Shown here piece after piece: positions 17,943 to 24,794 of a stretch of 61,925 nt of DNA (positions within the stretch are counted from its first letter, which is position 1; each line of letters opens with the position of its first letter). The position numbers were made by a program, and so were the translations under genes. This DNA comes from an uncultured Ruminococcus sp. (lineage in GTDB: Bacteria > Bacillota > Clostridia > Oscillospirales > Acutalibacteraceae), in the NCBI GenBank assembly GCA_905233755.1, contig CAJODM010000009.1, forward strand, positions 1-61,925. The letters run 5' to 3'. The notes under the pieces were generated by a model, which was not told the DNA's origin, did no database searches, and was given only the letters and a program-made list of their open reading frames with translations.

Positions 17943-19482
17943 CGCTGTTCCCCTCCTCTCTGAGATGTGTCATGAGTACACCGACCTCTTCTTTAGTCGC
18001 GGTGCGGGCGTCGACGATCCCGTTGAGACGTCCGGCGCACAGCACGGCGATCCGGTCGCACAGCTCGAGCAGCACGTCGAGGTCCTCGCCGACATAGATG
18101 ACGGCGACGCCCTTCGCTTTCTGCTCGTTGAGCAGCCGATAGATGGTGTAGGATGTGTTGATATCCAGCCCGCGCACGGCGTATGCCGCCATCAGCACGG
18201 TGGGATCGGACGCGATCTCGCGCCCGACGAGCACCTTCTGGACGTTGCCGCCCGACAGGCGGCGCACCGGCGTAGAGATGCCGGGGGTGACGACCTCGAG
18301 CTCATCCTTGACCCGATACGCCAATTCGCGCGGCGACTTGCGGTCGGCAAAGATGAAGCCGTTCTCATACGACTTGAGCATCATGTTGTCGGTCATGCCC
18401 ATGGTGCCGACCAGCCCCATACCGAGCCGGTCCTCGGGGACGAACGAGAGGGCGATGCCCTTCTCCTTGATCTCGGGGACGCCCAGCCCGACAAGCTCCT
18501 CGGGCTTGTTCGTCTCGGAATCATAGTAGATGATCGAGCTGCCCTTCTCGGTATCCTGGAGACCGGCGATGCTCTCGAGCAGGAAGTTCTGGCCCGAGCC
18601 GGAGATACCGGCAACGCCGAGGATCTCGCCGCCGTAGGCGTCGAACGACACATCGTCGAGCGCCTTGACGCCGTACTTGTTCAGACAGGTGAGGTGGTTG
18701 ACGCTCAGCCGCAGCTGCTTGTCCTTGACCTCGGGGCGGTCGATATCCAAGCTGACCTTGCCGCCGACCATGGCGTCGGTGAGCGACTGGACGGTCGCGT
18801 CCTTGGTCAGCACGGTGTCGATATACTCGCCCTTGCGCAGGATCGACACGCGATCCGAGATGGCGAGCACCTCGTTGAGCTTATGGGTGATGATGATGAT
18901 GGACTTGCCGTCCGCCTTCATGTTGCGCAACACCGCGAACAGCTTGTCGGTCTCCTGCGGGGTGAGCACCGCGGTCGGCTCGTCGAGGATGAGGATGCTC
19001 GCGCCGCGATAGAGCGTCTTGACGATCTCGAGCGTCTGCTTCTGAGAGACAGACATGTTGTAGACCTTCTGGTCGGGATCGACGTCGAACCCGTATCGGT
19101 CACAGATCTCGCGGATCGCCGCGGCGATCGCCCTGTTGCTCTTTGCCTTCTGCTTGTCCATGCCCAGCGCGATGTTCTCGGTCGCGGTGAACACGTCGAC
19201 GAGCTTGAAGTGCTGGTGGATCATGCCGATGCCCAGGTCATAGGCATCCTTGGGCGACGAGATATGCACCTCTTCGCCGCGGACATAGATCTGACCCGAG
19301 TCGGGATGATAGATCCCCGACAGCATATTCATCAGCGTGGTCTTGCCCGAGCCGTTCTCACCGAGCAGCGCGAGGATCTCGCCGCTCTCGATGTCCATGG
19401 TAACGTCCTTGTTGGCGACGACCTTGGTACCGAACGCCTTGGTGATATGCCGCAGGGATACAGCGGCGGTTTTCTTCTCCAA
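17935..19482 (-). CDS. nupO: Nucleoside/purine ABC transporter ATPase with two nucleotide-binding domains (NupO/YufO-like)
   Basis: A 515-residue cytoplasmic ATPase with two tandem domains. The first has Walker A LLGENGSGKTTLMNML, a non-standard signature SVSQKQTLEIVKTL and Walker B ILILDEPTAVLTPQE. The second has a degenerate P-loop GISGSGQNFLLES, signature RLSGGNVQKVLVGREI and AAYAVRGLDI in the Walker B region, where AxQPTRGLD is usual. Asymmetric sites are normal in this family. I place the start at a TTG at 19482, because AAAGGGGTGG precedes it and the frame further upstream (to 19554) gives an unlike, serine-rich extension. It powers uptake with the two downstream permeases. A 31-base hairpin separates it from the lipoprotein gene. 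Confidence 0.87.
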   Translation of the reverse strand: MEKKTAAVSLRHITKAFGTKVVANKDVTMDIESGEILALLGENGSGKTTLMNMLSGIYHPDSGQIYVRGEEVHISSPKDAYDLGIGMIHQHFKLVDVFTATENIALGMDKQKAKSNRAIAAAIREICDRYGFDVDPDQKVYNMSVSQKQTLEIVKTLYRGASILILDEPTAVLTPQETDKLFAVLRNMKADGKSIIIITHKLNEVLAISDRVSILRKGEYIDTVLTKDATVQSLTDAMVGGKVSLDIDRPEVKDKQLRLSVNHLTCLNKYGVKALDDVSFDAYGGEILGVAGISGSGQNFLLESIAGLQDTEKGSSIIYYDSETNKPEELVGLGVPEIKEKGIALSFVPEDRLGMGLVGTMGMTDNMMLKSYENGFIFADRKSPRELAYRVKDELEVVTPGISTPVRRLSGGNVQKVLVGREIASDPTVLMAAYAVRGLDINTSYTIYRLLNEQKAKGVAVIYVGEDLDVLLELCDRIAVLCAGRLNGIVDARTATKEEVGVLMTHLREEGNSDG

Positions 19483-19574
19483 TGGTTCCACCCCTTTGTG
19501 ATATGAACGATGAACGATAGACGACGAAAAAACCGATCGTTGACCATGGTTCATCGCTCATCCGAAAACCTGTA

Positions 19575-19605
19575 AAAGGGAAGCCGGAGATCCCGACTTC
19601 CCTTT
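19575..19605 (-). other. Intercistronic hairpin between lipoprotein and ATPase genes
   Basis: AAAGGGAAG and CTTCCCTTT form a nine-base-pair stem around a 13-base loop. There is only a short TTTT after it on the minus strand, so it probably acts as a leaky terminator or mRNA-end protector giving more lipoprotein than membrane components. Confidence 0.55.
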
Positions 19606-19624
19606 CTCATGGTTGTGAATACGG

Positions 19625-20872
19625 TTAGTTCAGTTCGGTGATACCGTCGATCCGAAGCTGGAAGGACGGAGCGGACTGGAAGTACGACTCGTGATAGTAC
19701 CCGTCAAAGATCGCCTCATCAGCGTCGGGCGCAAAGTCGCCGTCGGTATCGGTAGCAAAAGCGGAGGTGACCTCCTTGCCGTCAACGGTGAAGGTGGCGG
19801 TATCGAATACCTGCAGCTCGCCCGCCTTGATGGCAGCGATGACCTCCTCGACCTTCTCGGCAGTACCCTCGGCAACGCTCTCGCCCAGATCGGTGATCGC
19901 GACAGCGTCGGTCTCATAGCCCTCGGCCCAGTTGGTGTCGATCTTCTCGCCGTTGAGCGCAGCGCCGATCGCATAGGTGTAGTAGACGTACCAGTTGTTG
20001 GAGGCAGAAGTCAGCGCAGCGGTCGGAGCAACGGACAGCATATCGACGTTGTAGCCGACAGAGTAAGCGACCTTGCCCTCTTCCAGAGCGGCCTGGACAG
20101 CAGAGGGAGCGCCGGTCGAGTCAGCATGCTGACCGATGATGGCACAGCCGTCAGCCATCAGCGCGTTCGCGGCCTCGGCCTCGGCGGTGATATCGAACCA
20201 AGAGTTGGTGTACTGGACCTCCATCGCAACGTCGGCATAGACGCTCTTGATGCCCAGGAAGAACGCAGTGTAGCCGGAAACGACCTCTGCATACGGATAA
20301 GCGCCGACATAACCGATCTTGACGTTGCCGTCATCATCGAAGTTCTTGTCAGAGAGCTTGTTGTCCTTGACAAGCTCGGCAACCTTCATACCGGCAACCA
20401 CACCGGATACGTATCTGGACTCATAGACCTTGGTGAACGCGTTCGAGAAGTTCTCCAGCCCCGACGCCTTGGCGGTATCGCCGGTCATCGCAACAAACTG
20501 GATGTCGGGATAGTCGGTAGCCGCCTGCTGGGTATAGCTCTGGTGACCGTAGGAGTTGCTGAAGATCACGGAGCAGCCCTGGTCGGCAAGGTCCACAGCG
20601 GTATCGTAGCAGGTCTCATCCTCGGGGATAGAGTACTTCCAGATGATCTGGTCGTCAGAAACGCCGAGAGCGTCGACCGCAGAGCGGATACCCTGGATAT
20701 GTGCATAGGTATAGCCCTCGTTCTCATCGCCAACGAGGATCACGCCGATCTTGAAATCGGAGTTAGTCGTCGCCTGATCGGCAGTCGCCTCGTTGGTTGT
20801 AGAGCCCGAGCAGGCAGCCAGAGCGCCGCATACGAACAGAACCGCGAGGACAAGCGCAAGAATCTTTTTCAT
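19625..20872 (-). CDS. nupN: BMP-family substrate-binding lipoprotein of the nucleoside/purine transporter
   Basis: A 415-residue exported lipoprotein: MKKILALVLAVLFVCGALAA then the lipobox cysteine (LAAC, residue 21), followed by a Ser/Thr/Ala-rich spacer. The mature part has BMP-family features: FKIGVILVGDENEGYTYAH (near residue 41), CSVIFSNSYGHQ, FSNAFTKVYESRYVSGVVAG and GCAIIGQHADSTGAPSAVQ. These proteins bind nucleosides or purines outside the membrane and deliver them to the permeases. GGGAGG precedes the ATG, with a strong promoter upstream. It is the first gene of the five-gene transport/8-oxoguanine operon and is divergent from guanine deaminase. Confidence 0.9.
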   Translation of the reverse strand: MKKILALVLAVLFVCGALAACSGSTTNEATADQATTNSDFKIGVILVGDENEGYTYAHIQGIRSAVDALGVSDDQIIWKYSIPEDETCYDTAVDLADQGCSVIFSNSYGHQSYTQQAATDYPDIQFVAMTGDTAKASGLENFSNAFTKVYESRYVSGVVAGMKVAELVKDNKLSDKNFDDDGNVKIGYVGAYPYAEVVSGYTAFFLGIKSVYADVAMEVQYTNSWFDITAEAEAANALMADGCAIIGQHADSTGAPSAVQAALEEGKVAYSVGYNVDMLSVAPTAALTSASNNWYVYYTYAIGAALNGEKIDTNWAEGYETDAVAITDLGESVAEGTAEKVEEVIAAIKAGELQVFDTATFTVDGKEVTSAFATDTDGDFAPDADEAIFDGYYHESYFQSAPSFQLRIDGITELN

Positions 20873-20953
20873 GTTTGAATTTCCTCCCTAATAATTCTAG
20901 GTAATTGTTTTGCACCTGCACCGGAACATTTCCGGGCAAAATCCAACAAAAAT

Positions 20954-20982
20954 ATTATAGCGTCCGAGCATCCGGTTGACAA
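20954..20982 (-). promoter_or_regulatory. Promoter of the nucleoside transporter operon
   Basis: On the minus strand TTGTCA (20977-20982), a 17-base spacer and TATAAT (20954-20959) form a near-consensus sigma-A promoter. The leader to the ATG is about 75 bases and holds one short hairpin (20921-20935, CCGGAA/TTCCGG); I recognise no purine riboswitch in it. Confidence 0.75.
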
Positions 20983-21060
20983 TGCCTAATTGTATCAAAA
21001 TTGTAATCAAATATTTCCGCGAATTTATCATTTTTTACCAACGGTTCGGCGTATCAAAAA

Positions 21061-21183
21061 AACTTTTAGCCCCTCAAAATATTGTTATTTCCTGCGGGGC
21101 ATTATAACCCTGATATACCCTATATAATAAAGGTGTCAGGGACGCACTCGTCCCGCTACCGAAAAAAGGATCGAGGTTAAGCT
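21061..21183 (+). promoter_or_regulatory. Guanine deaminase leader with possible structured RNA
   Basis: A TATAAT at 21123-21128 lies in an AT-rich stretch with no good -35. The following bases hold GGGACG-CACT-CGTCCC, a perfect six-base-pair hairpin (about 21139-21154), and upstream CCTGA/TCAGG arms (about 21108 and 21136). The region 20983-21060 is AT-rich with no feature seen. This does not match the classic guanine riboswitch core, so operator or another RNA element are both open. Confidence 0.35.
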
Positions 21184-22461
21184 ATGACCGACTTTATACT
21201 CAGAGGTGACATCTGCTATGCCGCCGGGGATCGGACGCTCGTGACCCGACCCGACAGCTATGTTGTCTGTCGGGTCGGGGTGTGTGCAGGGGTGTTCGAG
21301 TATCTGCCCGAGCAGTACGCATCGCTCCCCCTGTATGACTATCGAAACAAGCTCGTAATCCCCGGGATGGCGGATCTGCACCTGCACGCGCCCCAGTTCG
21401 CCTATCGCGGGATGGGGATGGATCGCGAGCTGCTCGACTGGCTCTCTGCCTATGCCTTTCCGGAAGAGATGAAATACGGCGACCTTAGCTATGCCGAGCG
21501 CGCCTATACGCTCTTTGCCGATGCGATGCACCATAGCGCGACCACCCGTGCGGCGGTGTTCGCCACCATCCACCCGCAGGCGACGCTGCTGCTGATGCAC
21601 AAGCTCGAAAATAGCGGTATCGTGTCCTATGTCGGCAAGGTGAATATGGACCGCAACGCCCCCGACGGTTATCGCGAGACCGCCGACAGCTCGATGAAGG
21701 CGACCGAAGAGTGGCTCGCCGGCTGCAGGAAAGCGGGGTTTTGCCGCACCTATCCCATCCTGACGCCGCGGTTCGTGCCCGCGTGCTCCGACGAGCTGAT
21801 GGAACGGCTGGGAGAGCTGTGTGCCGAGAACGCGCTGCCGGTCCAATCCCACCTGTCGGAGAACCCCGACGAGGTGGAGCTGGTGCGCCGGCTCTGTCCC
21901 GAGAGCCGGTGCTACGGCGACGCGTATGACCGGTTCTCGCTGTTCGGCAGCGTGTCGCCGTGTATCATGGCGCACTGTGTCTACTCAGACGAGCGGGAGA
22001 TCGCGCTGATGAAAGAGCGCGGTGTCTTGATCGCCCACTGTCCCGCCTCGAACATGAACGTCGCGTCGGGCATCGCGCCGATCCGCCGCTACCTTGATAA
22101 CGGGATGCGCGTCGGGCTGGGAACCGACGTTGCGGGCGGCGAGACCGAGAGCATGTTCTCGGCGATCGTCGACGCGATCCAGTGCAGCAAGCTGTATCAC
22201 CGCATCATCGACCATGAGGCGACGCCGCTTCGGTTCGAGGAGGCGTTCCATATGGCGACGCGCGGCGGCGGGGCGTTCTTCGGCAAGGTCGGGGCGTTCG
22301 AGCAGGGGTACGCGTTCGACGCGGTCGTGCTCGACGACGGTCTGCTGCCCCACCCGCAGGGGCTGTCGCTGAGCGAGCGGCTCGAGCGCGCCGTGTACCT
22401 CGGCGCCGACGAACGCGCGCTCGTCGCTAAATTCGTCAACGGGGACGCCGTTCTATCATAA
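21184..22461 (+). CDS. guaD: Guanine deaminase
   Basis: A 425-residue amidohydrolase converting guanine to xanthine and ammonia. The metal site is PGMADLHLHAPQFAYRG (residues about 60-76; the HLHAPQ motif with conserved Gln is diagnostic for guanine deaminase), LPVQSHLSENPDEVELV (about 220), IMAHCVYSDE (about 263) and LGTDVAGGETESMFSA (about 313). Length fits the family (about 420-450). It is divergent from the nucleoside importer operon, sharing a 311-base intergenic region, and its product would feed the xanthine dehydrogenases 10 kb away. Confident. Confidence 0.92.
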   Translation: MTDFILRGDICYAAGDRTLVTRPDSYVVCRVGVCAGVFEYLPEQYASLPLYDYRNKLVIPGMADLHLHAPQFAYRGMGMDRELLDWLSAYAFPEEMKYGDLSYAERAYTLFADAMHHSATTRAAVFATIHPQATLLLMHKLENSGIVSYVGKVNMDRNAPDGYRETADSSMKATEEWLAGCRKAGFCRTYPILTPRFVPACSDELMERLGELCAENALPVQSHLSENPDEVELVRRLCPESRCYGDAYDRFSLFGSVSPCIMAHCVYSDEREIALMKERGVLIAHCPASNMNVASGIAPIRRYLDNGMRVGLGTDVAGGETESMFSAIVDAIQCSKLYHRIIDHEATPLRFEEAFHMATRGGGAFFGKVGAFEQGYAFDAVVLDDGLLPHPQGLSLSERLERAVYLGADERALVAKFVNGDAVLS

Positions 22462-22479
22462 TCCCATCAAGCACCGACA

Positions 22480-22518
22480 AGGGGCTGCCGCATGAAGCAT
22501 GTTCATGCGGCAGCCCCT
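22480..22518 (+). terminator. Long GGGGCTGCC-type hairpin after guaD
   Basis: A perfect 17-base-pair stem (22480-22496 with 22502-22518) closes a five-base loop. There is no T-run after it, so it may end transcription in both directions only partly. Closely similar hairpins occur at 46630, 50215 and 54448. Confidence 0.6.
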
Positions 22519-22608
22519 GCTGTGTTATCTGACAGAAAGCAAGATATCGGCTATGTCAGAATGATGCTGTTACTGCAAATCGGCTTTGTACACCGATCAT
22601 CGACGGGA

Positions 22609-22917
22609 TCATCCGTGGTAGGTGTTCCTGTCACGCTTGTCCCTGAGCTCATAGATCACGCGCTTGACCGTCTCGACCTGGGACGGGGTGAGGCCGTCTA
22701 CCGAGACGGTCTCCTTCTTCTCGATACCGACCAGATAGTCGAGGGATACGTTGAACACGTTCGCCATGTTGATGAGCACATCCAAAGGGGGCGTTTTCAG
22801 GTTGTTTTCATAGCTGCTGATGACGGGCTTGCTCCTGCCGACTCTTCTGCCCAGCGTTTCCTGCGACATATTGCGGGATTCTCTGAGCTCTCTGATCCTC
22901 AGTCCAAAATCAAACAT
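22609..22917 (-). CDS. XRE-family transcriptional regulator
   Basis: A 102-residue DNA-binding protein with an N-terminal Cro/CI-type helix-turn-helix: GLRIRELRESRNMSQETLGRRVGRSKPVISSYENN (residues 4-38; recognition helix around RSKPVISSYE), then MANVFNVSLDYLVGIEK, the usual end of this domain, and a short C-terminal helix. The ATG at 22917 is chosen because AGGAGGTGTTGATT precedes it. Targets are unknown; the palindrome at 23005-23018 near its own promoter suggests autoregulation. It lies between guaD and the hydrolase operon and is not obviously part of either. Confidence 0.85.
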   Translation of the reverse strand: MFDFGLRIRELRESRNMSQETLGRRVGRSKPVISSYENNLKTPPLDVLINMANVFNVSLDYLVGIEKKETVSVDGLTPSQVETVKRVIYELRDKRDRNTYHG

Positions 22918-23004
22918 AATCAACACCTCCTGACTGATCGTTCGGGCGATCATAAGGGACACGAGCGATCGACCCGGATCTGATAAGAGTATTCTACTAT
23001 ATAG

Positions 23005-23018
23005 CGGTTTGAAAACCG
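23005..23018. promoter_or_regulatory. Palindromic operator candidate upstream of the XRE regulator
   Basis: CGGTTT-GA-AAACCG is a perfect six-base-pair palindrome, widening to TAG/CTA flanks, just upstream of a minus-strand TAGAAT/TATAGT -10 region (22991-23001). It fits a repressor site for the adjacent regulator. Confidence 0.4.
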
Positions 23019-23134
23019 AAAACTATCATGACCTATTATTCTGCAATCAGAAAAGAATATGAAAAATCGTTTTTCTTACGAAAACCCCGCGTTCCATATC
23101 CGCGCTTTGTCGACAAAAACACCGGATAAACAGC

Positions 23135-23209
23135 AAAAAGACACAACCCTTGCGGTCGTGTCCTGTGCTAAGAACCGCCGCCGCAAGGAGTGCAAGCGGT
23201 CATGGTTCT
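23135..23209 (-). ncRNA. Possible small structured RNA with intrinsic terminator and 11-codon mini-ORF
   Basis: On the minus strand a hairpin (AGAACC/GGTTCT outer and CCGC/GCGG inner pairs, 23171-23209) is followed by a second nine-base-pair stem (GACACGACC with GGTTGTGTC) ending in TTTTT (23135-23162), a textbook terminator. The first hairpin contains ATG..TAG (23168-23203) encoding MTACTPCGGGS. It might simply be the transcript end of the hydrolase gene 76 bases upstream. The rest of 22918-23284 shows no gene. Confidence 0.35.
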
Positions 23210-23284
23210 CTTCTCTGTATCAACCTTATCCTACCACATCCGGCGGCAGAAATAAATAGGAAAATGTGATATTTCCCGATCAAA

Positions 23285-24205
23285 TCATTCGGCGATAAAG
23301 CCGAGGATATCCGATACCACCTCGTCGTAGCTGTCGTCGTTGAGGATCTCGTGGCGGCAGTTCTCGTACAGCTTCATCGTCGTCGGTACGCCTGCCGACA
23401 CAAGTGCGCGGTACACCTTGGTAACGCCATTGCCGTAGTCGCCGACCGGATCCTCGGCCCCGCTGACAAGCAGCACGGGTTTGTGCCGGTCCAGCGCGCC
23501 GGGCCATGAGCGAAGGTTGCACTCGCGGTTCAGGATGACAAGGTCCTGCATCGCGCTGACGGTGAAATGAAAGGAGCAGAACGGATCGTCGCCGTAGGTG
23601 TCGCGGACAGCGACATCCTTAGTGAGCCACGAGCGGCGGTCGTGCTCGTCCTTGAACCGCTTGTTATAGGCGCCGAACGCCATGTTCTCGAGCCCGAGCG
23701 ACACATAGCGGTCGCCGCGGCGTGCCTTCAGACGAGCCGCGAGCACGATCGCGATACCCGACGCAGGGTTGGGCCCGCCGGTGCCCATGACGATCAGCTT
23801 GTCATAGGTGGGATAGGCGGCCGCCGTCAGACGAACGATGAACGACCCCATGCTGTGACCCATCAGGTACAGCGGCAGCGTGTCGCCGTAGGATGCCTTC
23901 ATCGCGCGGTCGAACAGCTCGACGTCGTCGACGAGGCGTCTCCATCCGTCCTGTGGGGCGATATAGCCGAGCTCGGAGCTATCCCGCGCGGTGTGACCGT
24001 GGCCGAGGTTATCAAAGCCGAAGACGATGTATCCGTCGGCACAGACATCCCGCATGAACCGGTCATAGCGCCCGATATACTCCTGCATCCCGTGCACTAC
24101 ATGGAACAGCCCTTTCGCCTCGCCCTCGGGCAGGTAGACGACGCCCTGCAGCTCGTGCTCGCCGTCGGACGAGAGGACGGTCATAGGCAGCTTTTGGATA
24201 TTCAT
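23285..24205 (-). CDS. Alpha/beta hydrolase of the lysophospholipase/monoacylglycerol lipase type
   Basis: A 306-residue soluble serine hydrolase (Hydrolase_4 family). The oxyanion region is FHVVHGMQEYIGRYDRF (near residue 35), followed by FGFDNLGHGHTA, the nucleophile elbow LMGHSMGSFIVRL (Ser about residue 118), the acid LLVSGAEDPVGDYG and the catalytic His in YENCRHEILND near residue 290. Such enzymes release fatty acids from lysophospholipids or monoacylglycerols; the real substrate is not evident. Its ATG overlaps the stop of the upstream gene as ATGA, so the two are coupled. Confidence 0.85.
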   Translation of the reverse strand: MNIQKLPMTVLSSDGEHELQGVVYLPEGEAKGLFHVVHGMQEYIGRYDRFMRDVCADGYIVFGFDNLGHGHTARDSSELGYIAPQDGWRRLVDDVELFDRAMKASYGDTLPLYLMGHSMGSFIVRLTAAAYPTYDKLIVMGTGGPNPASGIAIVLAARLKARRGDRYVSLGLENMAFGAYNKRFKDEHDRRSWLTKDVAVRDTYGDDPFCSFHFTVSAMQDLVILNRECNLRSWPGALDRHKPVLLVSGAEDPVGDYGNGVTKVYRALVSAGVPTTMKLYENCRHEILNDDSYDEVVSDILGFIAE

Positions 24206-24675
24206 CGGGCAGCACCCTCCTCAACTGTGATCTCATAGATTTGTTTGACGAGATTGAGCTCCTCTTCGGACTTGCGGCCGCTCTCGAGAAGGATCTCGGC
24301 GGACAGGGAGACGAGCTTTCGATAGTCGTCAGACAGCATCGGGCTGATCGCGGTCAGCTCGCGGATGCTGTCACGGAGCTCTACCTCCGTATCCGCATCC
24401 CAGAAGCGGCACGAAGCATACAGCTCGTCGACCTCCTCGGGGCTGTACTCGAACCCGAACGCGCGGGTCATAAACTCACAGTCATCCTCTTCGATCGCCT
24501 CATCCCCGGCGATCATCCGCGCGCACAGCCCGACCAGCTCGCCGGTATAGTAGGTATCCATATCGCCGTACTCGTCGCGATCCCACGCGCCGCTCTTGCC
24601 GACCGCGTCACAGTCGGAGAGGAACGATTCGAGACGCTGCTTGTACTCGTCGATCAGCCGAAAAAACTTGCTCAT
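24202..24675 (-). CDS. Conserved-looking helical protein of unknown function
   Basis: I set the start at 24675 (MSKFFRLIDEYKQRLESFL), preceded by GAAGGGAGCGG, giving 157 residues; upstream in-frame codons lack a suitable site. The protein is acidic and all-helical, with a C-terminal helix KSEEELNLVKQIYEITVEEG; it has no signal peptide or membrane span. I recognise no family. It is the first gene of a two-gene operon with the hydrolase (4-base ATGA overlap), transcribed from a TTGACG-17-TACAAT promoter (24713-24741). Confidence 0.65.
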   Translation of the reverse strand: MSKFFRLIDEYKQRLESFLSDCDAVGKSGAWDRDEYGDMDTYYTGELVGLCARMIAGDEAIEEDDCEFMTRAFGFEYSPEEVDELYASCRFWDADTEVELRDSIRELTAISPMLSDDYRKLVSLSAEILLESGRKSEEELNLVKQIYEITVEEGAAR

Positions 24676-24712
24676 ATCCACCGCTCCCTTCAAAAAGAAT
24701 CTCTCTGTCATT

Positions 24713-24741
24713 ATTGTACCCTTTAGGTGGCGGTTCGTCAA
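24713..24741 (-). promoter_or_regulatory. Promoter of the helical-protein/hydrolase operon
   Basis: Minus-strand TTGACG (24736-24741) and TACAAT (24713-24718), spacer 17. Confidence 0.65.
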
Positions 24742-24752
24742 GTTTTTTGCCG

Positions 24753-24784
24753 AAAAAACAGCCCCCTTGACGAAAAGGGGGCTG
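24753..24784 (-). terminator. Rho-independent terminator of the MacB-like ABC gene
   Basis: CAGCCCCC and GGGGGCTG pair around a ten-base loop (24759-24784), followed on the minus strand by TTTTTT. Confidence 0.85.
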
Positions 24785-24794
24785 ACGGTCACCG

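Noticed and set aside
17851..19506. 551-codon open frame antisense to the ABC ATPase gene
   Set aside because: It mirrors nupO; composition (runs of Asp, His, Val, Gly) is typical of the reverse strand of a GC-rich gene, and it has no motifs.
20873..20953. Purine riboswitch in the transporter leader
   Set aside because: The leader is about 75 bases with one short hairpin; the conserved three-way-junction core of guanine riboswitches is absent.
23059..23259. 66-codon plus-strand ORF in the XRE-hydrolase gap
   Set aside because: No Shine-Dalgarno, biased composition, and it lies across the twin-hairpin/terminator structure on the other strand.
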